DNA of 64,000 bases from an uncultured Lentisphaeria bacterium (GTDB lineage: Bacteria > Verrucomicrobiota > Lentisphaeria > Victivallales > UBA1829). The notes below the pieces were generated by a model, which did no database searches, was not told the DNA's origin, and saw only the letters and a list, made by a program, of their open reading frames with translations. This document shows, piece by piece, positions 1-6,918 of the stretch (its first letter is position 1; every line of letters starts with the position of its first letter). Location of the stretch: contig CASDPB010000004.1 of assembly GCA_949282305.1 (NCBI GenBank), positions 1-64,000 on the forward strand, in the 5' to 3' direction. A program made the position numbers and the translations under genes.

Positions 1-1
1 A

Positions 2-133
2 ATCCTGCTTGAAATGCATGAACCGATCGAAGGCGGCATGTGTTTCATAAAACTGGAAGACATGGATGGGATAGAATGGAAGAACGAAGACAGAACGGCG
101 GACGACGCAGGCAAATCGTCCAGGAATTCGTGA
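2..133 (+). CDS. C-terminal fragment of an unidentified protein (runs in from the left edge)
   Basis: The frame is open from the window edge to a TGA at 131-133 and encodes 43 residues with a hydrophilic, acidic tail. No domain can be recognised from so short a piece. It overlaps the start of the next plus-strand gene (ATG at 76) by 58 bases, which suggests a tightly packed phage-like or island operon. It could also be a chance open frame, since nothing but its openness supports it. Confidence 0.3.
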   Translation: MLLEMHEPIEGGMCFIKLEDMDGIEWKNEDRTADDAGKSSRNS

Positions 134-294
134 AGAACATCACCGACGATACCCGGCGACTGGTCTGTTTCCTCTATATGAACGGCTACAAAGACGGCGC
201 GATCCGGAGAATCCTGAAGATTGACAAGCAACGTCTCCAGCAAATCAAAACACAGCTTGCCTTTGACCTGATCAAGGCGGGCATACGGAATTGA
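76..294 (+). CDS. small helix-turn-helix protein (sigma-region-4-like)
   Basis: This encodes 72 residues from ATG 76; a GTG at 40 would give 84. The N-terminus is very basic. Residues from about 25 to 65 have the hydrophobic spacing of a sigma-70 region 4-type helix-turn-helix (LVCFLYMNGYKDGAIRRILK). Such small HTH proteins are common next to replication or late genes in prophages and islands. Upstream GGGA at 68-71 is a weak ribosome binding site, so the start is uncertain. It ends 4 bases from the stop of the converging antitoxin gene. The DNA-binding role is inferred from pattern only. Confidence 0.5.
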   Translation: MEERRQNGGRRRQIVQEFVKNITDDTRRLVCFLYMNGYKDGAIRRILKIDKQRLQQIKTQLAFDLIKAGIRN

Positions 295-298
295 AGGC

Positions 299-574
299 TT
301 ATTCCTTCAGCTCCCGGAGAATCGCTTCAACATCGGTATAGCCTTTAATGTCCGGATCTTGAGCGATACGTTTCGCTTCTTTCATGGCGGCAAGCGTCTT
401 GGAATTAGGAATCATGTCAATCCATTCTGAAAGAGGTCTGCCTTCATGCCGGATAATCTGAATCAGGAAGATTTCAACAGCTTCCTCAAGAGAGACACCT
501 TCCGTTTTTATGTAACGTACGGCCTTTTGAACTAAAGCCTTACGAAGCTTAAGATCGGTAAATTCAGTGTTCAT
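299..574 (-). CDS. RelB/DinJ-family antitoxin, without an adjacent RelE/YafQ toxin
   Basis: The 91-residue protein has an N-terminal segment compatible with the ribbon-helix-helix of RelB/DinJ. Its C-terminal tail, with the patterns NSKTLAAMKEA and KGYTDVEAILRELKE, is typical of DinJ antitoxins that wrap a RelE/YafQ toxin. No RelE-like frame lies downstream (positions 298-1 on this strand) or upstream. The gene sits 22 bases after a PIN toxin gene on the same strand, so it may be the last gene of that operon. It could be an orphan antitoxin, a remnant, or a protein with a new partner. Confidence 0.75.
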   Translation of the reverse strand: MNTEFTDLKLRKALVQKAVRYIKTEGVSLEEAVEIFLIQIIRHEGRPLSEWIDMIPNSKTLAAMKEAKRIAQDPDIKGYTDVEAILRELKE

Positions 575-596
575 TGGAGTTGCTCATTCAATGAAA

Positions 597-1010
597 TTAC
601 CGGAAGAGCCCCACATATTCTGCAGGGGAAACAACCGGCATGTAATTGTTCGAGAAGTGAGATCTGTCGCGTGTAACAATGCATTCCGCTTTGACCTGCA
701 CGGCGGAAAAAGTCTGGATCGCATCCTCAAAATCCTTATGCGGGAAATCAACGGAAAGGCGCAAAATCGTTTCATCTAAAGGAACAATGGAAAACACATT
801 CAACATCAGCCGGATATAGGTAAGTGCCGTATCCTGCGGAACCAGTTTCCGAACGATGTAGTACACATTGTTCAGACTGATTGCTGAAATGAAACCACGA
901 ACCTTATGAGACTCACAATCAGCCCAGACTTTTGAAGCATCCTCATAGAAACCTTCCCGATAACGGATTACATCCAGAAGAATATTGGTGTCAATGAATA
1001 TATTTTTCAT
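597..1010 (-). CDS. PIN-domain ribonuclease toxin (VapC-like)
   Basis: The 137-residue protein starts with the PIN motif FIDTNILLDV, with metal-binding Asp7. It keeps the later acidic clusters KDFEDAIQ and VTRDRSHF that complete the active site of this nuclease fold. At the position where VapC often has Glu the sequence reads SLNNVYY, as in several PIN-domain subfamilies. PIN toxins cleave RNA (tRNA or rRNA in studied VapCs); the target here is unknown. The start ATG overlaps the antitoxin stop by 4 bases, so the two are translationally coupled. Length is normal for a complete toxin. Confidence 0.85.
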   Translation of the reverse strand: MKNIFIDTNILLDVIRYREGFYEDASKVWADCESHKVRGFISAISLNNVYYIVRKLVPQDTALTYIRLMLNVFSIVPLDETILRLSVDFPHKDFEDAIQTFSAVQVKAECIVTRDRSHFSNNYMPVVSPAEYVGLFR

Positions 1011-1270
1011 TTTATACCATATTTTTCAGAAAGGGAATCGGACAATTCATCTCTGTAGTCCCAGTCGGATTGAACTTGCGGCAATTCAGCCCCCATTTCC
1101 AATATCTGTTTGGTAATGGGCGGCAACTCGTTGTCCTTGGACGGTTCCTCTTCCAGAGATGCAATATAATTGGAAAACATCGCAGAAATGCTTGTCCGCC
1201 GTCGCTTTGAAATCCGGCGTGCTTTCGCGACTACAGAGGAATCCATACTGAGAGTCATTTTGGTTGTCAT
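1007..1270 (-). CDS. DUF6364-like ribbon-helix-helix antitoxin of the PIN toxin
   Basis: The 87-residue protein opens with a ribbon-helix-helix pattern (KMTLSMDSSVVAKARRISKR), as in DUF6364 antitoxins that precede PIN toxins. Its acidic, Trp-containing C-terminus (residues 60-87) would bind and block the toxin. The start is fixed by a strong ribosome binding site, GGAGGTG (complement of 1275-1281), 4 bases before the ATG. A promoter TTGATT-N16-TATATT lies just upstream on this strand, and the palindrome ATACGTAT (1282-1289) next to the start could be the autoregulatory operator; the operator role is inference. Confidence 0.8.
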   Translation of the reverse strand: MTTKMTLSMDSSVVAKARRISKRRRTSISAMFSNYIASLEEEPSKDNELPPITKQILEMGAELPQVQSDWDYRDELSDSLSEKYGIK

Positions 1271-1281
1271 GCTTCACCTCC

Positions 1282-1330
1282 ATACGTATCGATTCTCTGT
1301 TTAATATACGGCAAAACAGCAGAAAATCAA
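1282..1330 (-). promoter_or_regulatory. promoter and candidate operator of the toxin-antitoxin operon
   Basis: On the minus strand a -35 TTGATT (1330-1325) is followed after 16 bases by a -10 TATATT (1308-1303). The 8-bp perfect palindrome ATACGTAT at 1282-1289 lies between the -10 and the ribosome binding site, a usual place for an antitoxin operator. The divergent helicase gene starts at 1360, so its promoter must share this stretch. Confidence 0.5.
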
Positions 1331-1359
1331 GCAAAAAACAAGAAGAGAAGTATTCTTTT

Positions 1360-4053
1360 ATGCAATTACGACCTTATCAACAGGCTGCGGTTGACGCTGT
1401 ATATGAACACCTCCGCAGCAAAGAAACAAACCCGTGCGTGGTAATCCCATGCGGTTGCGGCAAATCGCTGGTTCTCGCTCAGATCGCAAAAGATGCCGTT
1501 GAAAAATGGAATGGTCGGGTGCTGCTCCTCGCCCATGTCAAGGAGCTTCTTGAGCAGAATGCCGACAAGATCCGCAAGCTCTGTCCGGAATTGAAGATCG
1601 GCATCTATTCCGCCGGACTCAGGAGCCGCGACACCACGGAGCAGGTCATTGTCGCCGGAATTCAAAGCATGTACAACAAGGCCTGCGAGCTGGACGCCTT
1701 TGACCTTGTCATCGTGGATGAAGCACACCTGATCAGTAGCGAAGGGGACGGCATGTACCGAACCTTTCTGGCCGATATGAAGGTCATCAATCCACACGTC
1801 CGGGTGATCGGGCTGACGGCAACGCCCTTCCGCCTCAAGGGCGGGCTCATCTGCAAGCCGGAAAACATCCTGAACGAGATCTGCTATGAAGCTGGACTCA
1901 AGGAAATGATTCAGCAGGGGTATCTTTCCCCGCTGATTTCCAGGGCGGGCCGCGCGGAGGCGAATCTGGCAAACCTGCACATCCGTGGCGGCGAGTTCAT
2001 CAGCGACGAGGTCGCCGCAGCAATGGACAACGAGGCGCTGGTGACATCCGCCTGCAGGGAGATTGTGGAACTGACCCGTGACCGCAAGTCCGTGCTGATT
2101 TTCACCGCTTCGGTGGATCATTGCAAGCATGTTGCGGAAAAAATCCAGGCGTTTTCCGGCAAGGAGTGTGCGATCGTGACCGGTGAGACGTCGCCTGCCG
2201 AACGTGCTGAAATCATCGCCCGTTTCAGGGGGGAATTCATCCCGGCGGATCTTTTCGGAACACCGAAGCCCCCGCTCAAGTTTCTGACGAACGTCAACGT
2301 TTTGACTTGCGGCTTTGATGCTCCGAACACGGATTGCGTTGTGATGCTCCGCCCGACGAATTCGCCGGGGTTGCTGATTCAGTGCGCCGGACGCGGGACG
2401 CGGCTGTCACCAGACACCGGCAAGGTCAACTGTATTGCGGAGGGGACAATGATACTCACAGACAGAGGTCTTGTCCCCATCGAGAAGGTCACAACGCAAA
2501 TGAAGCTTTGGGACGGCATCGAATATGTGTCCCACGGCGGAATAGTATTCAAGGGAGAGCGAAATGTCATTGAATACGCAGGACTCACAGCCACCCCGGA
2601 TCACAAGGTCTGGAGTGAACATCACTGGCGAACGCACGGGGAGTGTGCTGCATCGGGAAAGCCAATATCCTGCACCGGAATTGAAGGGAAAGCAGTTCGG
2701 GAAGCTGACGGTTATTTCCGATACGGTTCGTGTCAGGGAGGAGTTACTGACAGCCAAACTGCATCTGCCATCAACGCGCAAACGCAAGTATGTGTTGGCA
2801 CAGTGTCAGTGCGGAACGGTTGCATGGAAATCCCTAGACAATCTCAAAAGAGGCACGGCTGGATGCCGTGTCTGCGACAAACCGCGCCGTGCCCCGAAAT
2901 GGCTGGTTGCCAGGATTGGAAACGCGAAGGACAGATGCGAGAATCCGAACAATCCCCGATATGCGGACTACGGGGGACGCGGAATCCGGTTCTGCTTCGA
3001 CGGCCCGACGGATATGGCACTCTGGCTGATGGAGCGCTTCGACTGCACGGACAGGAGGATGCAAATCGACAGGATAGACAACAACGGAAACTACGAGCCC
3101 GGCAATGTGAGGATGACGACTCCGAGCATCAATGGAATGAACAGGAGGCATCAGCTCAAAGTGAAAATGCTTCGGTTCAGGCAGGAACATCCGGAAGTGC
3201 GATATGCGGACGCAACGCTCTGCAATCTGATTTCACGGGGCTTCAGCAACGAGGAGATTGTCGAACGGTTCAACTCCCCGTCCTGCAAACCAAAAGGCGT
3301 GTATGGGACATTCTCAACGCCGGACCCCGCCATCGTTTCACAGCTAATGGTCTATTAGTTTCCAACTGTCTCGTTTTGGATTACGGGGGCAACATTCTGC
3401 GGCACGGTCCGCTCGATATGATCAAGGTCAAAGAGCCCGGCTCCGGGAAAGGCGGCGATGCTCCGGCGAAGAAGTGTCCGCAATGCCTCGCGCTCATCCA
3501 CGCCGGATATACGGCGTGTCCTGAATGCGGTTATGTGTTTCCGCCGAAGGAAGGCAATGACAAGATTACGCAGACGGCATCGTCCGCCGGTGTGATTTCC
3601 GGACAGGTGGATTATACCGATTACGAGGTGCTGGATGTGTATTACTGCGTTCACGAAAAACGGGGAGCCGATCCCGACGCCCCCAAAACCATGCGGGTGG
3701 ATTATCAGGTCGGCTTCAACGAGTTCAAATCGGAATGGGTCTGCCCGGAACATACCGGCTATGCCCGCGGCAAGTTCGAGAAATGGTGGAACGAACGCGC
3801 CGCGCTCGGCTGCCCGATGCCGAGGAGCGCGCGGGAAGCCGTTTCGCTGGCCAACGAGGGGCTTCTGGCGGCTCCCGAATCAATCACCGTTAAAACGATC
3901 GCGGGAGAACGTTTCGAACGGATTACCGGCTGGCGTTTAAAAGAACGCCCGGTCATGCGCGAACCGGGAGAAGACCTGGAAGCGGGCGAAACGTGGACAT
4001 CCCCCGCACCGCCTGACGATCTTGAAGACGATATCCCTGTGATTTTTCTTTAG
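1360..4053 (+). CDS. DEAD/DEAH-box helicase (superfamily 2, phage/island type) containing an intein
   Basis: The 897-residue precursor starts at ATG 1360, after AGAAGAGAAG at 1341-1350; an upstream in-frame TTG would run through the toxin-antitoxin promoter. Helicase motifs are clear: Walker A PCGCGKS (residues 30-36), DEAH (120-123), TAT (153-155), a second RecA-like domain with IFTASVD and VLTCGFDAP, and arginine-finger motif VI QCAGRGTRL (from 341). After motif VI the protein is interrupted by a 312-residue intein (358-669); the extein resumes with CLVLDYGGN. A zinc ribbon CPQC/CPEC lies at 706-723. Mature length would be about 585 residues. The family unwinds DNA in phage or plasmid replication or repair. 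Base composition drops sharply right after its stop codon. Confidence 0.9.
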   Translation: MQLRPYQQAAVDAVYEHLRSKETNPCVVIPCGCGKSLVLAQIAKDAVEKWNGRVLLLAHVKELLEQNADKIRKLCPELKIGIYSAGLRSRDTTEQVIVAGIQSMYNKACELDAFDLVIVDEAHLISSEGDGMYRTFLADMKVINPHVRVIGLTATPFRLKGGLICKPENILNEICYEAGLKEMIQQGYLSPLISRAGRAEANLANLHIRGGEFISDEVAAAMDNEALVTSACREIVELTRDRKSVLIFTASVDHCKHVAEKIQAFSGKECAIVTGETSPAERAEIIARFRGEFIPADLFGTPKPPLKFLTNVNVLTCGFDAPNTDCVVMLRPTNSPGLLIQCAGRGTRLSPDTGKVNCIAEGTMILTDRGLVPIEKVTTQMKLWDGIEYVSHGGIVFKGERNVIEYAGLTATPDHKVWSEHHWRTHGECAASGKPISCTGIEGKAVREADGYFRYGSCQGGVTDSQTASAINAQTQVCVGTVSVRNGCMEIPRQSQKRHGWMPCLRQTAPCPEMAGCQDWKREGQMRESEQSPICGLRGTRNPVLLRRPDGYGTLADGALRLHGQEDANRQDRQQRKLRARQCEDDDSEHQWNEQEASAQSENASVQAGTSGSAICGRNALQSDFTGLQQRGDCRTVQLPVLQTKRRVWDILNAGPRHRFTANGLLVSNCLVLDYGGNILRHGPLDMIKVKEPGSGKGGDAPAKKCPQCLALIHAGYTACPECGYVFPPKEGNDKITQTASSAGVISGQVDYTDYEVLDVYYCVHEKRGADPDAPKTMRVDYQVGFNEFKSEWVCPEHTGYARGKFEKWWNERAALGCPMPRSAREAVSLANEGLLAAPESITVKTIAGERFERITGWRLKERPVMREPGEDLEAGETWTSPAPPDDLEDDIPVIFL
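2431..3366 (+). mobile_element. intein inserted after helicase motif VI
   Basis: The helicase frame carries a complete set of protein-splicing blocks. Block A starts at Cys (TGT 2431-2433) with CIAEGTMILTDRGLVPIEKV. Block B is LTATPDHKVW. Blocks F and G are VWDILNAGPRHRF and NGLLVSN, ending in Asn (AAC 3364-3366) and followed by the +1 Cys (TGT 3367-3369). The penultimate residue is Ser rather than the usual His. Between blocks B and F the helicase frame reads as about 200 residues of Gln/Arg/Glu/Asp-rich, low-complexity sequence with no LAGLIDADG or HNH domain. An HNH endonuclease is instead encoded in the +1 frame here. Joined exteins would read GKVN-CLVLDYGGN, which fits uninterrupted helicases. 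Confidence 0.92.
2564..3358 (+). CDS. HNH/AP2-type homing endonuclease nested in another frame inside the intein
   Basis: The 264-residue protein is read in the +1 frame relative to the helicase. It has its own ribosome binding site AGGGAG (2552-2557), 6 bases before ATG 2564. The architecture matches free-standing phage HNH homing endonucleases: GKQFGKLTV (42-50), a zinc-finger-like CQCG...CRVC (81-104), YGGRGI (136-141) and the catalytic-region pattern DRIDNNGNYEPGN (169-181), then NRR. Its stop (3356-3358) lies 5 bases before the last intein codon. It is expected to cut an intein-less helicase allele and so promote homing. The family assignment is firm; cutting activity and target are inferred from location. 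Confidence 0.9.
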   Translation: MSLNTQDSQPPRITRSGVNITGERTGSVLHRESQYPAPELKGKQFGKLTVISDTVRVREELLTAKLHLPSTRKRKYVLAQCQCGTVAWKSLDNLKRGTAGCRVCDKPRRAPKWLVARIGNAKDRCENPNNPRYADYGGRGIRFCFDGPTDMALWLMERFDCTDRRMQIDRIDNNGNYEPGNVRMTTPSINGMNRRHQLKVKMLRFRQEHPEVRYADATLCNLISRGFSNEEIVERFNSPSCKPKGVYGTFSTPDPAIVSQLMVY

Positions 4054-4058
4054 AAAAG

Positions 4059-4508
4059 TTGTTGAAACACGGTGATGAGTTTAAGGTGTGTAATTTTGAA
4101 GGGATTCAAATAGGTGTAATGATCTGTTATGATCGGGAATTTCCAGAAAGCGCGCGCGTTCTAATGCTGAAAGGTGCGGAAATTATTTTAGTTCCCAATG
4201 CCTGCGATATGAACTCAATTAGAATCAATCAGCTTAATACAAGGGCTTTTGAAAATATGGTTGGGATAGCAATGGCAAACTACCCCGGGAAAGGCTGGGG
4301 AGGTTCCTGTGCTTTTTCCCCAGTGGTATTTGATGAAAAGGGAAGCTGCAAGGACAATACGCTTGTAAAAGCGAATGATATTTTGGAAGATATTTTGATT
4401 GCAGAGTTCAATATGGAACGCCTCAGAATATATCGGGAACAAGAAACTTGGGGGAATGCCTATCGAAAGCCAATGGCCTATAAGGACTTGGTAAATCTTG
4501 AAGCTTAA
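4059..4508 (+). pseudogene. 5'-truncated carbon-nitrogen hydrolase (nitrilase superfamily)
   Basis: The frame encodes the C-terminal half of a nitrilase-type amidohydrolase. The catalytic Cys motif MICYDREFPES, the VPNA strand and the conserved C-terminal strands (FSPVVFDEKG, LIAEFNMERL) are present. The first half with the catalytic Glu and Lys is missing. Family members are about 260-300 residues, and only 149 codons are open here from a TTG. The homology begins immediately after the helicase stop codon (4053), so the junction cuts straight into the nitrilase. Codon use is AT-rich, unlike the window average. It is very unlikely to be active. Confidence 0.8.
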
Positions 4509-4651
4509 AAATTCACCTAAAATAAACAAGAGGTTCCATTTACACTTTCAACCTACCCTTTCGTCCAAGTCAGTTTGCGTTGGCTGTATTAGCCTGTCAT
4601 ATTTGCAATCTGTAATCACTCTGAAACCAATATGCACAGAATATCATTCTA

Positions 4652-5404
4652 TCATATACTGCACTCGTAAATGAACATTTCACATCTATCATTGACTGCA
4701 ATTTCTTTCCGGTAACTGGAATATGTAGAAATACTCTTAAATCCACACTCCTTTAAATATTTTTCCATTTCTCCATAGCGGTACAAATGAGTTTGAAAAT
4801 CCATGTTTTCGCTTTGCAATAATTCAGTTCCATTGTAAAGTTCGTAAATGGATGGCGAAAACTGCGTCTGGCTGTTTTCATCGTAGTGATTTTTTGTTTT
4901 CAGAATTAACTCATAGCCCTCTTTGGTTTTCACAGAAACTTTTACTTTGTATTCTCCGTCTTCAGTACACCGATCAAAAATAGTGTCAACAGCAAATACG
5001 TATTTTCCTTCAGGAGCCAAGAATTCTTTCATTTTTCGCAAAATATCTTTGCACATATTCATGTCTGTAAACAATGACATAGATCCGGAGGGAATAAAAA
5101 TATAATCAAACTTTTCCTGTACGGCATAGTTGATGATATCTGCCCGTATAACCTTTGCGTCCGGAATTTTCTGTCTTAATTTTTCCAGCATTTCTTCTGA
5201 TAAATCCATCCCACTTATGTCAAAACCTCGCGTAGAAAAAGGGACAAGAAAACGCCCGCTACCACATAGAGGCTCTAAAATTCGCTCCCCTTTTTTGGCA
5301 TAAGAAAGATAAAAGTCCAATTCATCTTGCGGAGCTTGTTTATGTAAAATCTCATACATTTCGGTACATAAACAACCATAATAGTTTTGTTTCATTTTAT
5401 CCAT
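4652..5404 (-). CDS. class I SAM-dependent methyltransferase, probably horizontally acquired
   Basis: The 250-residue protein has methyltransferase motif I ILEPLCGSGRFLVPF with GFDISGMDLSEEML after it. Further motifs follow: the acidic IRADIINY, then FDYIFIPSGS and LRKMKEFLAPEGKYVF. This is the Methyltransf_25-like fold for small molecules or unknown substrates. The DNA is strongly AT-rich compared with the flanking 50-55% GC genes, and the codon use recalls Clostridia. It stands alone, converging with the truncated nitrilase. The ATG three codons further in is an alternative start; neither has a good ribosome binding site. The substrate cannot be told. Confidence 0.8.
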   Translation of the reverse strand: MDKMKQNYYGCLCTEMYEILHKQAPQDELDFYLSYAKKGERILEPLCGSGRFLVPFSTRGFDISGMDLSEEMLEKLRQKIPDAKVIRADIINYAVQEKFDYIFIPSGSMSLFTDMNMCKDILRKMKEFLAPEGKYVFAVDTIFDRCTEDGEYKVKVSVKTKEGYELILKTKNHYDENSQTQFSPSIYELYNGTELLQSENMDFQTHLYRYGEMEKYLKECGFKSISTYSSYRKEIAVNDRCEMFIYECSI

Positions 5405-6083
5405 GTAGGTATTCTTTGAATTTGTTTTAGGTTCTACAAAATAAATAGCAGAATCATCTCAATATTTTTATTGGATGTTTTGCGTACAAAAGCGCATTAC
5501 TATATCACGTTGTTCAGCAATTGCAAATCTTGAGTTTGTCTAGGAACTGATATAACTAAACCGAATGAATCCGCCAGGTGTAGTAAAAGTTAACATGATG
5601 CTGAATGCCGAATTTGAACTGTTGCCAACAGGAACATTCTTTGATTTTGATAATTTTAAAGTCGTTGTAATACTAAGAACAGGATAAAGGTCGTTTGTTC
5701 TGAAAAGCGAATTTCGCAAAAACCGAAAAATTCTCTGAGTCCAAAAGACGTTGTTATGAATTAGGCAAATAAGGTGACCGACCTTTTGATTTTGTGAACA
5801 CATGTCCTTTGCAAGCATATTTTACTTTATTCGTTGATTACCAACATATTACTTTAATAAAAGATTCCCAAATGAATGTATGACAGAAAAAAATTGACGA
5901 TCAAAGGTCGGTTTTCCGACGTGTGTTTCCGTCAAAAAATGCTCTCCAGACCAAAAGACCGGTCTTTTACTCCCCCGGAGAATTTACCGGGAGAAGGTCT
6001 GAAACACACCTTCATAAGAGAAAAGTGGAGATTCTCCGCTTTCGGGCAAAACGCGAGTTGAGCTCAAATTTACCCCCGAAACG
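5405..6083. other. AT-rich to mixed intergenic stretch with palindromes, no convincing gene
   Basis: A 92-codon open frame on the minus strand (5540-5818) has no recognisable motif or ribosome binding site and is not accepted. From about 5900 composition rises and several hairpins appear: GTCGG-TTTT-CCGAC (5907-5920), the perfect 16-bp palindrome AAAAGACCGGTCTTTT (5953-5968) and a CTCCC...GGGAG pair at about 5970-5993. With the tRNA terminator at 6084-6109, which reuses the GACCGGTC core, this may be the scar of an insertion next to tRNA-Ala. Confidence 0.4.
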
Positions 6084-6109
6084 AAAAAACCGACCAGAAG
6101 ACCGGTCGG
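6084..6109 (-). terminator. Rho-independent terminator of tRNA-Ala
   Basis: On the minus strand CCGACC (6109-6104) and GGTCGG (6095-6090) pair around an 8-base loop and are followed by six T residues (complement of 6084-6089). It lies 16 bases after the tRNA CCA end. Confidence 0.7.
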
Positions 6110-6125
6110 CGGAGAATTTTGAAAA

Positions 6126-6202
6126 TGGTGGAGTATAGGAGACTTGAACTCCTGACCCCCACACTGCCAGTGTGGTGCTCTAGCCAACTGAGCTAATACC
6201 CC
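6126..6202 (-). tRNA. tRNA-Ala (anticodon GGC)
   Basis: The 77 bases fold as a full cloverleaf with encoded CCA (6128-6126). The acceptor arms GGGGTAT and ATACTCC pair with a G3-U70 wobble, the alanine identity element. The anticodon stem CCACA/TGTGG encloses CTGGCAG with anticodon GGC. The T-arm carries TTCAAGT. A Rho-independent terminator follows. Confidence 0.95.
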
Positions 6203-6395
6203 ATGAAAACCAGATGCGTAAATATAGACCGGAATTACGGAATGTCAAGCCGCCAAAGTGGAAAGTTCTCTATTTTTCAAGCATATTTTCCGGATGCCAT
6301 TTGAAAAAGTAAATGCACGGTCAGAAAAGAATGTCCGTAAGTTAAGTCTGACAAAGATGGATGGTGCATTGGAGGTGACTGGAAAACGGTCATAA

Positions 6396-6827
6396 GCATA
6401 TCCCTTCCGTAGCATCCTGATAATTTCTCCTGAGAGTCCGGAATGTGCTTTTCCCCGGGGGAGGCTTGCGTTTAGTCTGAGATTGCAGAAAGATACTGTC
6501 ATGGCGCACCTGAGCACCGTCGGATTCTCAAAAGCGAAAGCATATCCCTTCCGTAGCATCCTGATAATTTCTCCTGAGAGTCCGGAATGTGCTTTCCCCC
6601 GGGGGAGGCTTGCGTTTAGTCTGAGATTGCAGAAAGATACTGTCATGGCGCACCTGAGCTCCGTTGTATTCCAAAAAGCGAAAGCATATCCATTCCGCAG
6701 CATCCTGATAATTTCTCCTGAGAGTCCGGAATGTGCTTTCCCCCGGGGGAGGCGTGCGTTTAGTCTGAGATTGCAGAAAGGTACTGTCATGGCGCACCTG
6801 AGCACCGTCGGATTCTCAAAAGCGAAC
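6396..6827. repeat. three tandem 144-bp repeats
   Basis: Units begin at 6396, 6540 and 6684 with GCATATCC and are identical in length (144 bases), with only a handful of substitutions between them. Each contains the CCCCCGGGGG core and CTGATAATTTCTCCTGAGAG. Because 144 is 48 codons, long frames stay open on both strands (6245-6850 minus, 6483-6947 plus), but neither has a plausible start signal or recognisable domain. Unit 3 ends abruptly after GCGAA at 6826. It is probably a tandemly amplified intergenic element; CRISPR is excluded by unit length and by the absence of spacers. Confidence 0.9.
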
Positions 6828-6918
6828 ACGGTCCGAGGAACCGGCAGCATCCGGTTCCATTTTTCAAAATCCCTTTATTTCTCATCGTTTCAGCCGCCAG
6901 CGCTTTTTGCCTACCGCA

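Noticed and set aside
1264-1359. 32-codon N-terminal extension of the helicase
   Set aside because: It starts inside the antitoxin start region and crosses the toxin-antitoxin promoter; ATG 1360 has a proper ribosome binding site and begins the helicase homology.
5540-5818. 92-codon open frame on the minus strand in the AT-rich stretch
   Set aside because: No ribosome binding site, no motif, and low-complexity composition; open frames of this size are expected in a region with few constraints.
6396-6827. CRISPR array
   Set aside because: Units are 144 bases with no variable spacers, and no cas genes are present.
6245-6850. 201-codon frame through the 144-bp repeats read as a repeat protein
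   Set aside because: The period is a multiple of three, so frames stay open on both strands; no start signal, signal peptide or domain supports translation.
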